A stretch of 64,000 bases of DNA from Pedobacter yonginensis. Lineage in GTDB: Bacteria; Bacteroidota; Bacteroidia; Sphingobacteriales; Sphingobacteriaceae. The notes beneath the pieces were generated by a model. That model made no database searches. It was not told the origin of the DNA and worked only from the letters and a program-made list of their open reading frames with translations. Location: assembly GCF_003173595.1 (NCBI RefSeq), contig NZ_QGNZ01000005.1:62001-126000 (forward strand). Reading direction: 5' to 3'. Of this stretch, positions 9,064-16,809 are shown piece by piece; position 1 is the first letter of the stretch; each line of letters begins with the position of its first letter. A program made the translations under genes and the position numbers.

Positions 9064-9113
9064 TATTTAGTGTAAAAACTACATTATCCATCGTGTACTT
9101 TTTACACTAAATA
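9064..9113. promoter_or_regulatory. 15-bp perfect inverted repeat between fbaA and accD
   Basis: TATTTAGTGTAAAAA (9064-9078) is repeated as its exact reverse complement TTTTTACACTAAATA (9099-9113) across a 20-base spacer. It sits just upstream of the accD promoter and ~100 bases ahead of fbaA. It has no T run after it and is far from both stop codons, so an operator is more likely than a terminator. No regulator can be named. Confidence 0.6.
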
Positions 9114-9120
9114 CAAATAC

Positions 9121-9149
9121 TTGACTTAAATATTTTTTTCGTTTCTTTG
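9121..9149 (+). promoter_or_regulatory. Probable accD promoter
   Basis: TTGAC at 9121-9125 and TTTCTTTG at 9142-9149 match the spacing of the Bacteroidota -33 (TTG) and -7 (TAnnTTTG) elements, with one mismatch in the second. It is 25 bases ahead of the likely start codon at 9174. Confidence 0.5.
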
Positions 9150-9173
9150 CAATCCAATTCTTTAAAAAATTAT

Positions 9174-10019
9174 ATGGCTTGGTTTAAGAGAGAGAATAAA
9201 GGTATCATTACCACAACTGAAGAGAAAAAAGAAGCACCAGATGGCTTGTGGAACAAATGTCCAAATTGTAAAAAACCGCTACATCAGGCAGAATTACAGG
9301 AAAACAAATATGTTTGCCATTACTGCAGTTATCACCTAAGAGTAGGGTCTAAAGAATACTTCGAAGTTTTATTTGATGATAATGAGTTTAAAGAGCTGTT
9401 TGCCAACCTTACTTCAGGCGATCCATTAAACTTCAACGATAACAAACCCTACACCGATAGAATATTAGAAAGCCAAGCTAAAACAGGCTTAAAAGACGCT
9501 ATTCGTGCAGGCGTTGGTAAAATCGAAGGTCAGGATATAGTTATTGCTTGTATGGATTTCGCTTTCATTGGTGGTTCTATGGGTTCGGTGGTTGGAGAAA
9601 AAATTGCTCGATCAATCGATTACAGCATCAAACACAAAATTCCGTTCCTAATGATTTCAAAATCAGGTGGCGCAAGGATGATGGAAGCTGCATTTTCTTT
9701 AATGCAGATGGCCAAAACGTCTGCAAAGCTTGCATTGTTAAGCCAAGCTAAAATTCCATATATCTCTTTGTTAACCGATCCAACAACAGGTGGTGTTACA
9801 GCATCTTATGCCATGCTTGGCGACATTAACATTGCCGAACCTGGTGCCTTAATCGGTTTTGCTGGGCCAAGGGTAATTAAAGAAACCATTAAAAAAGATC
9901 TACCAAAAGGCTTCCAAACATCCGAATTTGTTTTAGAACACGGATTTTTAGATTTTATTGTGGATAGAAGAGCCATGAAAGCAAAATTGGGTGCTTTCAT
10001 CAAAATGATGAACAATTAA
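9174..10019 (+). CDS. accD: Acetyl-CoA carboxylase carboxyltransferase subunit beta
   Basis: Carboxyltransferase beta subunit of acetyl-CoA carboxylase, which makes malonyl-CoA for fatty-acid synthesis. I start at ATG 9174 (MAWFKRENKG, the usual N-terminus of the family). An in-frame TTG at 9147 overlaps the -7 promoter element and is unlikely. This gives 281 residues. The zinc ribbon is C29, C32, C48, C51, followed by the crotonase-like carboxyltransferase fold with SKSGGARMMEA and the acyl-CoA binding glycine loops. accA is not adjacent. A long hairpin follows the gene. Confidence 0.96.
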   Translation: MAWFKRENKGIITTTEEKKEAPDGLWNKCPNCKKPLHQAELQENKYVCHYCSYHLRVGSKEYFEVLFDDNEFKELFANLTSGDPLNFNDNKPYTDRILESQAKTGLKDAIRAGVGKIEGQDIVIACMDFAFIGGSMGSVVGEKIARSIDYSIKHKIPFLMISKSGGARMMEAAFSLMQMAKTSAKLALLSQAKIPYISLLTDPTTGGVTASYAMLGDINIAEPGALIGFAGPRVIKETIKKDLPKGFQTSEFVLEHGFLDFIVDRRAMKAKLGAFIKMMNN

Positions 10020-10075
10020 ATTCCTTTCCCATAAACCTATTTGGTAAAAGGAAATAGCAAAATTTTTCGATACTT

Positions 10076-10122
10076 AAAAGAGCAGGGCTTAAATCACTTC
10101 AGTTATTTAAGTCCTGCTCTTT
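10076..10122 (+). terminator. Hairpin terminator behind accD
   Basis: AAAAGAGCAGGGCTTAAAT pairs with ATTTAAGTCCTGCTCTTT (10105-10122), an 18-bp stem with one mismatch and a 10-base loop. The T tract after it is weak, so the efficiency is uncertain. Confidence 0.7.
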
Positions 10123-10191
10123 GCTTGTTGTAGGCTGTTTCATCAATCAAAAATAGTTTCTAGCAGACAAAATTAAATTTCTTCGCCGTGG

Positions 10192-10207
10192 TTCGTGTCT
10201 TCACGAA
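10192..10207. repeat. TTCGTG-TCTT-CACGAA hairpin, probable dispersed repeat
   Basis: Perfect 6-bp stem with a TCTT loop inside GTGGTTCGTGTCTTCACG. A related degenerate string, GTTTCGTGAGGACATGAC, is at ~20808 on the other orientation, so this is probably a dispersed intergenic element. It lies in the 334-base gene-free stretch 10020-10353, in which I otherwise see only the accD terminator. Confidence 0.4.
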
Positions 10208-10353
10208 ACACCATCTAGCTGTCGGTGGCCCACTAAACTGATTGCCAAAAACAAACAGCACTATTCTTTTTGTTTACTACATGCAATAGTATTATTTTAG
10301 CCAATACTTGAGTAGCCAAATTTGGCTCTGTAATTCATTCATTAAAAAATAAC

Positions 10354-11160
10354 ATGCCCAACAACCCGATTCCAGAAAGTGCCCACAATCCAGCCGACGC
10401 TTTTACCCGTTTGCTAACTGTTTTAGATACCCTTAGAACACAATGCCATTGGGATAAAAAGCAGACCATGGAAACTTTGCGACACTTAACCATCGAAGAA
10501 ACTTACGAGCTATCTGATGCAATTTTAGAGGGCGATTTAGAAGAAATTAAAAAAGAATTAGGCGATGTAATGATGCATCTGGTTTTCTATGCCAGAATAG
10601 CCTCCGAAACCAACGATTTTAACATTACCGATGTTTTAAACGGCGTTTGCGACAAATTGGTTAATCGCCATCCGCATATTTATGGCGATGTGGAAGTGCA
10701 AAATGAAGAAGACGTAAAACGCAACTGGGAACAGATTAAATTGAAGGAAGGAAATAAATCGGTGTTGGCGGGCGTTCCATCCTCTCTCCCAGCCCTTGTT
10801 AAAGCCTCAAGAATTCAAGAAAAAGCTCGTGGAGTGGGTTTCGATTGGGAAGATAAAAATCAGGTTTGGGAAAAGGTTGAAGAAGAATTACAAGAATTTA
10901 AAGCTGAATTTAACGTGGTCGACAATACGGCGATTGATGTAGAAAAAGCAGAATCCGAATTTGGTGATGTGCTGTTTTCATTAATTAACTACGCCCGCTT
11001 TATCAACATCAATCCAGAAAATGCCCTCGAAAAAACAAATAAGAAATTTATCAAGCGTTTTCAGTATTTGGAAAATAAGGCAAAAGCTAATGGAAAAGCC
11101 TTGGCAGACATGACACTTGCCGAGATGGATATTTATTGGAACGAGGCTAAAAAACTGTAA
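10354..11160 (+). CDS. mazG: Nucleoside triphosphate pyrophosphohydrolase MazG
   Basis: Hydrolyses NTPs and dNTPs to monophosphates and pyrophosphate, a house-cleaning and stress-related activity. The 268-residue protein has two MazG all-alpha domains in tandem, as in E. coli MazG (263 residues). The first carries the metal-binding EETYELSDAI...KKELGDVMMHLVFYA pattern near 49-82. The second has EEELQEFKAEF and ESEFGDVLFSLINYAR near 175-215. It is followed after only ~10 bases by the first of two palindromes that precede the ATPase gene; that palindrome could also end the mazG transcript. Confidence 0.95.
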   Translation: MPNNPIPESAHNPADAFTRLLTVLDTLRTQCHWDKKQTMETLRHLTIEETYELSDAILEGDLEEIKKELGDVMMHLVFYARIASETNDFNITDVLNGVCDKLVNRHPHIYGDVEVQNEEDVKRNWEQIKLKEGNKSVLAGVPSSLPALVKASRIQEKARGVGFDWEDKNQVWEKVEEELQEFKAEFNVVDNTAIDVEKAESEFGDVLFSLINYARFININPENALEKTNKKFIKRFQYLENKAKANGKALADMTLAEMDIYWNEAKKL

Positions 11161-11170
11161 AAGCATACAA

Positions 11171-11232
11171 AATCGCAAAATTTACATGAATTTTGCGATT
11201 AAAATCGCAAAATTTATATTAAATTTGCGATT
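11171..11232. promoter_or_regulatory. Twin AATCGCAAAATT palindromes abutting the ATPase start codon
   Basis: AATCGCAAAATT (11171-11182) pairs exactly with AATTTTGCGATT (11189-11200) across 6 bases. A second palindrome, AATCGCAAAATTT (11203-11215) with AAATTTGCGATT (11221-11232), follows 2 bases later and ends directly at the ATG. Two almost identical dyads on top of the start site suggest an operator or an RNA structure controlling the ATPase gene. Confidence 0.7.
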
Positions 11233-12357
11233 ATGATTTCTAGAGCTGTAGCCAATTTTATTGAAAACCATCTGAATGATGAGAAAGCAATCATACTTTT
11301 GGGACCTAGGCAGGTTGGTAAAAGTACGCTTTTGCAACAATTATCATCAAAATTTGCTAAACCAGTTATTTGGTGGAATGGAGACGACGCTGACATCAGG
11401 GCGATCTTATCCAATACCACCTCAACTGCGCTCCAATCCTTAATAGGTAAATCGAAAACCCTGATTATCGACGAAGCTCAACGCATAGATAATATTGGTT
11501 TGTCCATCAAAATAATTATCGATCAAATTAAAACTGTAAAGGTTATTGCAACTGGCTCATCTGCCTTTGAATTGGCCAATCATATCAATGAGCCTTTAAC
11601 GGGAAGAAAATGGGAATTCAACCTCTTTCCCTTTTCTTTTGGCGAAATGGTAGAAGAGCACGGCTTACTTGCCGAGAAAAGATTGTTAAACCACCGCTTG
11701 GTTTATGGCTACTATCCAGAAATTGTTAACAATCAAGGTGAAGAAGAGATCAGACTGAAACAACTTTCCAACAGTTATTTATATAAAGACATTTTGACTT
11801 GGGAAAAGATCCAGAAGCCTGATAAAATGGAGAAACTGATTCAGGCATTGGCGTTTCAAGTTGGAAATGAAGTTTCGTACCATGAACTTGGACAGATAAC
11901 CGGACTTGATAATGAAACGACGGAAAAATACATCGATTTATTAGAAAAAGCATTTATCGTCTTCCGATTAGGTTCTTTAAGCCGAAATTTAAGAAATGAG
12001 CTTAAAAAAAGTAGAAAAATATATTTTTACGATAATGGAATCCGGAATGCAGTCATCAATCAATTTGGTTCTGCTACATTAAGGCAGGATATAGGTGCAT
12101 TGTGGGAAAATTTTGTAATTAGCGAGCGCGTAAAGTTTCTTGCCTATCAGCAAATTAACTGTAATCAATATTTTTGGAGAACCCATGCACAGCAAGAAAT
12201 AGATTATATTGAAGAAAGAAATGGTTTAATGAACGCTTACGAGATTAAATGGAATCCAAAGTCAAAAGCAAAATTTCCAAAATCGTTTTTAGAAGCATAC
12301 AAAGATGTTGAAACCAAAATAATAACGCCAGAAAACTTTAGTGACTTCCTTTTATGA
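11233..12357 (+). CDS. AAA ATPase with C-terminal DUF4143 domain
   Basis: A 374-residue member of the large group of prokaryotic AAA-type ATPases with a C-terminal PD-(D/E)XK-like DUF4143 region. The biological role of the group is unsettled. Walker A GPRQVGKST is at 24-32 and Walker B TLIIDEAQ near 76-83. A winged-helix-like segment SYHELGQITGLDNETTEKYIDLLEKA starts near 218, written here only as its first part SYHELGQITG. The C-terminal nuclease-like motif runs IDYIEE...YEIKW near 325-340. These genes are abundant and patchily distributed in Bacteroidota. The gene converges with the YchJ-like gene and the two coding regions overlap by 6 bases at their stops. Confidence 0.88.
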   Translation: MISRAVANFIENHLNDEKAIILLGPRQVGKSTLLQQLSSKFAKPVIWWNGDDADIRAILSNTTSTALQSLIGKSKTLIIDEAQRIDNIGLSIKIIIDQIKTVKVIATGSSAFELANHINEPLTGRKWEFNLFPFSFGEMVEEHGLLAEKRLLNHRLVYGYYPEIVNNQGEEEIRLKQLSNSYLYKDILTWEKIQKPDKMEKLIQALAFQVGNEVSYHELGQITGLDNETTEKYIDLLEKAFIVFRLGSLSRNLRNELKKSRKIYFYDNGIRNAVINQFGSATLRQDIGALWENFVISERVKFLAYQQINCNQYFWRTHAQQEIDYIEERNGLMNAYEIKWNPKSKAKFPKSFLEAYKDVETKIITPENFSDFLL

Positions 12358-12736
12358 GTAGAATTTACCATCAACGTAATACCACCTGCCCTCTTCCAAC
12401 TTGAAATTCGATTTTTCGTGTAAAACTTCGGCTTGGAATTTCTTATTCAAGTAGTACGCCTTAAACTCTACCACATCAAGTTCAGCATGAACAATTTCTA
12501 GTTTAACCCACTTGGTATTTTTGGCACTCTTTAGGTAGGCGCTTTTGGCATTTCCTGATCTTTTGATTGGGTGCGTGGTATCGTATAGATAATCTCCATC
12601 TAAAACTACGAAAGCCGAATATCTAGATCGCATTAAAGCCTCTGCTGTGGGTGCTGCTAACTTTTTTTTTGTGATAAGGTTCGCAACAAATGGAGTAGTG
12701 CAAGCCACTTCCGCAAGGACAATTTACTGGGTTCAT
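12352..12736 (-). pseudogene. YchJ-like SEC-C/UPF0225 protein, frameshifted in an A9 run
   Basis: Reading leftwards from ATG at 12736 gives MNPVNCPCGSG then SICCEPYHKKK, the zinc-binding SEC-C motif (CPCGSG...CC) that starts YchJ proteins. At the homopolymer (A9 on the coding strand, 12662-12670) the frame is lost. The rest of the family, LAAPTAEALMRSRYSAF to the C-terminal YYVDGKFYS, is in the next frame. With eight A's the gene would encode 127 residues without interruption, close to the family norm. An uninterrupted downstream frame from a GTG at 12708 would lack the zinc motif. The shift may be a true mutation, phase variation or a sequencing error. Confidence 0.85.
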
Positions 12737-12830
12737 TCGATTTTAAAGGTTAAAAATGGAAAGCTGGAGCACAAAAGTATGATTTAATATTCCTGATGCT
12801 AAAATTTACGTAAAATTGCAGTCGAAACTA

Positions 12831-13631
12831 ATGAGATATTTCTTCCACATTGCATATCAAGGTCAGCATTTTAGCGGCTGGCAAAAACAACCCGGTGTTA
12901 AAAGCGTACAGGAGGTAATTGAACAATCACTTTCCAAGATTTTCAAAAAGCCTATTCAAATCATTGGTTGTGGCCGAACGGATGCCCATGTGCACGCCAG
13001 TCAGTTTTTTTTTCACGCCGACTTTGAAACCGAATTTGAATTTGATTTACTTTTTATCCTGAACAAATCACTTCCACACAGTATTGCGGTTTTTGATATT
13101 GTTAAGATGGATGGATTGCCTCATGCCCGTTTTGATGCTGTACAACGAAAATATGATTACTTTATCCACACCTATAAAGACCCATTTTTAGGCACACAAA
13201 GTTCTTATTACTACGAGCATCATCTCGATTTTAAAAAAATGAAGCGAGTGGTAAGCCTTTTACCCAAATACAAGGATTATCGAAATTTTTGTACCCATCC
13301 TGATAAATATGACCATACCAAGTGCAATGTTATGGAGGCCGATTTATTTGTAAACGCGAAGGAAAATCGAATCCGATTTCACATTGCGAGCAACCGTTTT
13401 TTAGGTAAAATGATACGGATTTTGATGGGTAAAATACTCCTAGTGGGCAAAGGAGAGTTAAGTGTAGATGAATTTGAGAGTTATTTGAATGGTGCAGATC
13501 GGCCACAACTATTACTTCCTGCGCACCCAACGGGCCTATTTTTATCAAAAGTAACCTATCCTTACTTGAATTTGGAGCCTAAAACGGAATTTTTAACAGA
13601 TACGCAGGGAACAGAATGGCTTTCCGTGTAG
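12831..13631 (+). CDS. truA: tRNA pseudouridine(38-40) synthase TruA
   Basis: Converts uridines 38-40 of the tRNA anticodon stem to pseudouridine. I start at ATG 12831 (MRYFFHIAYQG), which matches the family; an in-frame TTG 15 bases upstream is less likely. This gives 266 residues. The catalytic Asp is in GRTDAHVHA at about residue 52, and the conserved FCTHPDKYDHTKC and FLGKMIRILMG blocks follow. It lies between the YchJ-like pseudogene and the permease gene, with no operon partner. Confidence 0.97.
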   Translation: MRYFFHIAYQGQHFSGWQKQPGVKSVQEVIEQSLSKIFKKPIQIIGCGRTDAHVHASQFFFHADFETEFEFDLLFILNKSLPHSIAVFDIVKMDGLPHARFDAVQRKYDYFIHTYKDPFLGTQSSYYYEHHLDFKKMKRVVSLLPKYKDYRNFCTHPDKYDHTKCNVMEADLFVNAKENRIRFHIASNRFLGKMIRILMGKILLVGKGELSVDEFESYLNGADRPQLLLPAHPTGLFLSKVTYPYLNLEPKTEFLTDTQGTEWLSV

Positions 13632-13693
13632 CATCTGATTTATTTTTTTAATCGCAGACTGTCCAGTGTCAAATTCATAAAGCGTACAAATGG

Positions 13694-14947
13694 TTATTTA
13701 AACCGAATGGCTTTTAAAGGAGAAACTTTACTAATGAGCAGTGATGGAACGATTAAAACCGTTAAACAAACCACTACCGTAACCAGATTAAGCAGAAATA
13801 CATCCATAAAATGAAATTCTATGGGCGCATAAGCCAAAAAGTACGATCCCTGATCGAGTTTGAAAATGTGGGTAGATTGTTGAATAAAACCCAAGCCCAA
13901 ACCCAAAATATTGCCCAGAATTAAGCCTATGCCAATAAGATAAGCGGCATTGAAAAGGAAAATCTTCATAATGCTGAAGTTATTTGCGCCAAAAGCCTTT
14001 AACATACCTATCATGTTAGTGCGTTCCAAAATCATAATTAATAAGGCTGTAACCATATTAATAACGCCCACTATAAGCATTAATATCAATAAAACTTTTG
14101 TATTCACATCCAGAAGCCCTAACCAAGTAAAAATATTAGGAAAATTCTCTTTAATGGAATAGGAACGAAGCGTTGATGGCAGGTTTTCAAAAATATCATC
14201 GGCAACCGTATTGAGCTTCTTAAAATCTTTAATCTTGATCTCTACCCCACCTATTTCGTTCGGTTTCCAATTGTTAAGGCGCTTAACAATATTCAGGTTG
14301 CCAAGCACAAAACCCTTATCTATATCTTCTACTCCAATATCATAAATACCAACAATTTTAAATTTACGCTTGCGCGGTGGATCTTGAACAAAATACATGA
14401 TGAAATCATCACCCGTTTTGAGTTTTAATCGGTTGGCTGTATAACTAGAAATCAGAAGCTCTTGCATGGCAGCGGTACTGTCTCTAAAATCGATAATGGT
14501 TCCGCTAATGATATGCTTTTTAATGTAATCCCAATTGTAAGTTTTATCGATGCCTTTAAAATTAATCCCCTCAATTTCATTGTTGGCCGAGAGTATGGCT
14601 GGCTTTGTGGCGAAAGGATAATAATACGCAACATTAGGATTATTCTTCAGCTTTTTATCACTCTCTGCATCGAAAACGAAAGGCGAGTGCTCAAAAGAAT
14701 TGTTTAAATCGTATCGCGTAATTTGAACATCGCCTAAATATCCTCTAACCTTATCTTGTATTTCTGTTTTGAAGCCCTTAATAATTGCTATCGACAGAAT
14801 CATAACGGCTAAACTCAGCATCACACCGGCAATGGCAATGCGCACAATGAGCTTAGAAAAAGTTCTTTCTGATTTGATGGCAATTCGCCCGGCTATGAAA
14901 TATTCGAAATTCAACGTTAAGTGATTTATAGGGACAAAAATGCTCAA
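13694..14947 (-). CDS. LolC/LolE-type ABC transporter permease (FtsX-like)
   Basis: Inner-membrane permease of the family that extracts lipoproteins for delivery to the outer membrane; an ATPase partner (LolD) is not adjacent. The frame given has 417 residues and starts at a TTG. A second TTG at 14914 would give LNFEYFIAGRIA, which is where relatives usually begin, and is a good alternative. One membrane helix at about 35-60 is followed by a long periplasmic MacB-like domain. Three C-terminal helices (about 280-310, 325-350, 380-405) form the FtsX domain, ending in VSPLKAIRFK as in the family. Confidence 0.88.
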   Translation of the reverse strand: MSIFVPINHLTLNFEYFIAGRIAIKSERTFSKLIVRIAIAGVMLSLAVMILSIAIIKGFKTEIQDKVRGYLGDVQITRYDLNNSFEHSPFVFDAESDKKLKNNPNVAYYYPFATKPAILSANNEIEGINFKGIDKTYNWDYIKKHIISGTIIDFRDSTAAMQELLISSYTANRLKLKTGDDFIMYFVQDPPRKRKFKIVGIYDIGVEDIDKGFVLGNLNIVKRLNNWKPNEIGGVEIKIKDFKKLNTVADDIFENLPSTLRSYSIKENFPNIFTWLGLLDVNTKVLLILMLIVGVINMVTALLIMILERTNMIGMLKAFGANNFSIMKIFLFNAAYLIGIGLILGNILGLGLGFIQQSTHIFKLDQGSYFLAYAPIEFHFMDVFLLNLVTVVVCLTVLIVPSLLISKVSPLKAIRFK

Positions 14948-15092
14948 ATCCTTTTAAAAAAAGGCAGTATTTAAGAATTAATAGCCGAAATTTATAATGA
15001 ACTGACGAGTACATAATGTAAAAAAATTGAGAATTGTTTTAATCTTAAATTGTTTTTATGGATACTTGGAGCTTAATAAGAATATCCCCATC

Positions 15093-16358
15093 ATGAAAAC
15101 ATACATTGGCATTGCCCTCACCTGCCTAATCGCATTATCTGCGTGTGGCCAACAATCAAATCCATCTGAACAACTGGGCAACAAAAGAGGCGAACGCAAA
15201 CTATTAATTAGAGATAACATAAAACTACCTAGTGGTTTTAAAACCGGTGCAGAACAAACCGAACAGTATTTGCCTCTACTTGCAGGCAAACGGGTTGGCA
15301 TGGTGGTTAATCCAACTTCGATGATTGGATCTGAAACATCGGTTGATAGCTTGATAAAACTTGGTGTTGAAATTCAAAAAATATTTGGTCCGGAGCATGG
15401 CTTTAGGGGGAATGCAAGCGCTGGAGTTACCGTTAATGATGATGTTGATGCTAAAACCGGTATAAAAGCCATTTCACTTTATGGCAAACACAGTACGCCA
15501 ACTGCTGAAGATTTAGCCGACATTGATATTATGATTTTTGATATTCAGGATGTTGGTGTACGTTTTTACACCTATATCAATACCTTACAACACGTTATGG
15601 AAGCTTGCGCTGCCAACAACAAGGAGTTGCTGATTTTAGATAGACCCAACCCAAATGGTTATTTAATTGATGGCCCTATTTTGGATCCGAAATTCAAATC
15701 TGGTATTGGTGTACAACCTATTCCAATTGCGCACGGCTTAACCGTTGGAGAATATGCACAGATGTTAAATGGAGAAGGCTGGCTTAAAGACAAATTGAAA
15801 TGCAAAATTACGATTATAAAAAATGCCAACTATAATCATGATATGGAATATACCCTTCCGGTTAAACCATCGCCAAATTTAAACACCCAACAATCCATCA
15901 TGCTTTACCCTACAACATGCTTATTTGAAGGCACTTACCTAAATCATGGTCGCGGAACCATGTTTCCTTTCACTATTGTAGGTGCTCCATATTTAAAAGG
16001 AAAATTCGCCTTCAACTTTACGCCAAAAAGCATCAAAGGCATGTCTGAAACACCATTATTTCAAGATCAAGTGTGTTATGGATTGGATTTAAGAAACTAT
16101 GATGTTTCGAAATTGAGAAAATCTAAAACAATTAATTTAAGCTGGATTATCGAACTATACAAGGCATCGCCTAAAAAGGAAGATTTTTTTAATACGAAGC
16201 TGAGCAAAGAGATGGGAACGATAGAAAAATTAGTGGGCGTTGCAGATTTTAGACAGCAGATCATCGATAAAAAAAGCGAGAAAGAAATTAGAGCCACTTG
16301 GGAGCCTGGATTAAACGCTTACAAAGCCATGCGCAAAAAATATTTGTTGTATAATTAA
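15093..16358 (+). CDS. namZ: DUF1343 lipoprotein, NamZ-type exo-beta-N-acetylmuramidase
   Basis: The DUF1343 family includes NamZ, which removes terminal N-acetylmuramic acid from peptidoglycan fragments. I start at ATG 15093 (MKTYIGIALTCLIALSAC), a lipoprotein signal with the lipobox LSAC, so the enzyme is probably anchored in the envelope; an earlier TTG at 15027 would destroy this signal. The product has 421 residues. Family blocks seen are GKRVGMVVNPTS, FGPEHGFRGNA, IFDIQDVGVRFYTYI, LDRPNPNGYLIDGP and FEGTYLNHGRGT. It could act in muropeptide recycling; no amiA or murein-recycling gene adjoins. Confidence 0.88.
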   Translation: MKTYIGIALTCLIALSACGQQSNPSEQLGNKRGERKLLIRDNIKLPSGFKTGAEQTEQYLPLLAGKRVGMVVNPTSMIGSETSVDSLIKLGVEIQKIFGPEHGFRGNASAGVTVNDDVDAKTGIKAISLYGKHSTPTAEDLADIDIMIFDIQDVGVRFYTYINTLQHVMEACAANNKELLILDRPNPNGYLIDGPILDPKFKSGIGVQPIPIAHGLTVGEYAQMLNGEGWLKDKLKCKITIIKNANYNHDMEYTLPVKPSPNLNTQQSIMLYPTTCLFEGTYLNHGRGTMFPFTIVGAPYLKGKFAFNFTPKSIKGMSETPLFQDQVCYGLDLRNYDVSKLRKSKTINLSWIIELYKASPKKEDFFNTKLSKEMGTIEKLVGVADFRQQIIDKKSEKEIRATWEPGLNAYKAMRKKYLLYN

Positions 16359-16363
16359 TGATT

Positions 16364-16588
16364 GAATGAGGGAATGACAGAATGAGCGAATTAGCGAATT
16401 AGATAATTAGCGAATGGGAGAATTAGCAAGTTGAGCGATGAGCAACCTATTATTAAATGAAACAATTATTTGTGGTGGGTGTTTTAATCATTCAATCATC
16501 TCAGTCATTCAATAATTCAGTCATTCAATAATTCAATAATTCAGTCATTCAATAATTCAATAATTTCAGTCATTCAATCATTCACATC
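16364..16588. repeat. GAATGA / TCATTCAAT simple-repeat tract
   Basis: The left part is built of GAATGA, GCGAATTAG and similar units. The right part holds many iterations of TCATTCAATAATTCA. The two halves are partly complementary (ATTGAATGA against TCATTCAAT), so the whole may fold as a long imperfect hairpin. Similar GAATGA units end both copies of the 3157-3628 repeat. Repeat slippage is likely. Confidence 0.75.
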
Positions 16589-16795
16589 ATGAGCGGACCA
16601 AAGAAAACAAGCGATAATCCAGGAAGCAATTACGAGGAAGAAGTTCCAAAAGGACGCAAACCTACGGATCATCAAACAGTTAGAAAATCTAATGACAGTT
16701 TGCCAAATAAGCCGCCTAAAACAGATAACCCTGCACAACAAAGGGAAAATGAAGAGCAACCTGTGCATTCCATTAAAAAAGCACCGAAAGAATAA
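16589..16795 (+). CDS. Small Pro/Lys/Glu-rich hypothetical protein
   Basis: A 68-residue frame without recognisable domain. The product is hydrophilic and probably disordered (MSGPKKTSDNPGSNYEEE opening, ending SIKKAPKE), with no hydrophobic segment. It starts directly behind the TCATTCAAT tract and ends 15 bases before the stop of the convergent histidine kinase gene. Its codon use looks like that of its neighbours, which favours a real gene, but nothing indicates a function. Confidence 0.55.
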   Translation: MSGPKKTSDNPGSNYEEEVPKGRKPTDHQTVRKSNDSLPNKPPKTDNPAQQRENEEQPVHSIKKAPKE

Positions 16796-16809
16796 GCCGA
16801 AAGGCTTTA

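Noticed and set aside
9147..9173. Earlier TTG start for accD
   Set aside because: It lies inside the promoter -7 element, and homologues begin at MAWFKRE.
16364..16588. Possible CRISPR-like array of TCATTCAATAATTCA units
   Set aside because: Units are short, directly adjoining and lack unique spacers; it is a simple repeat.
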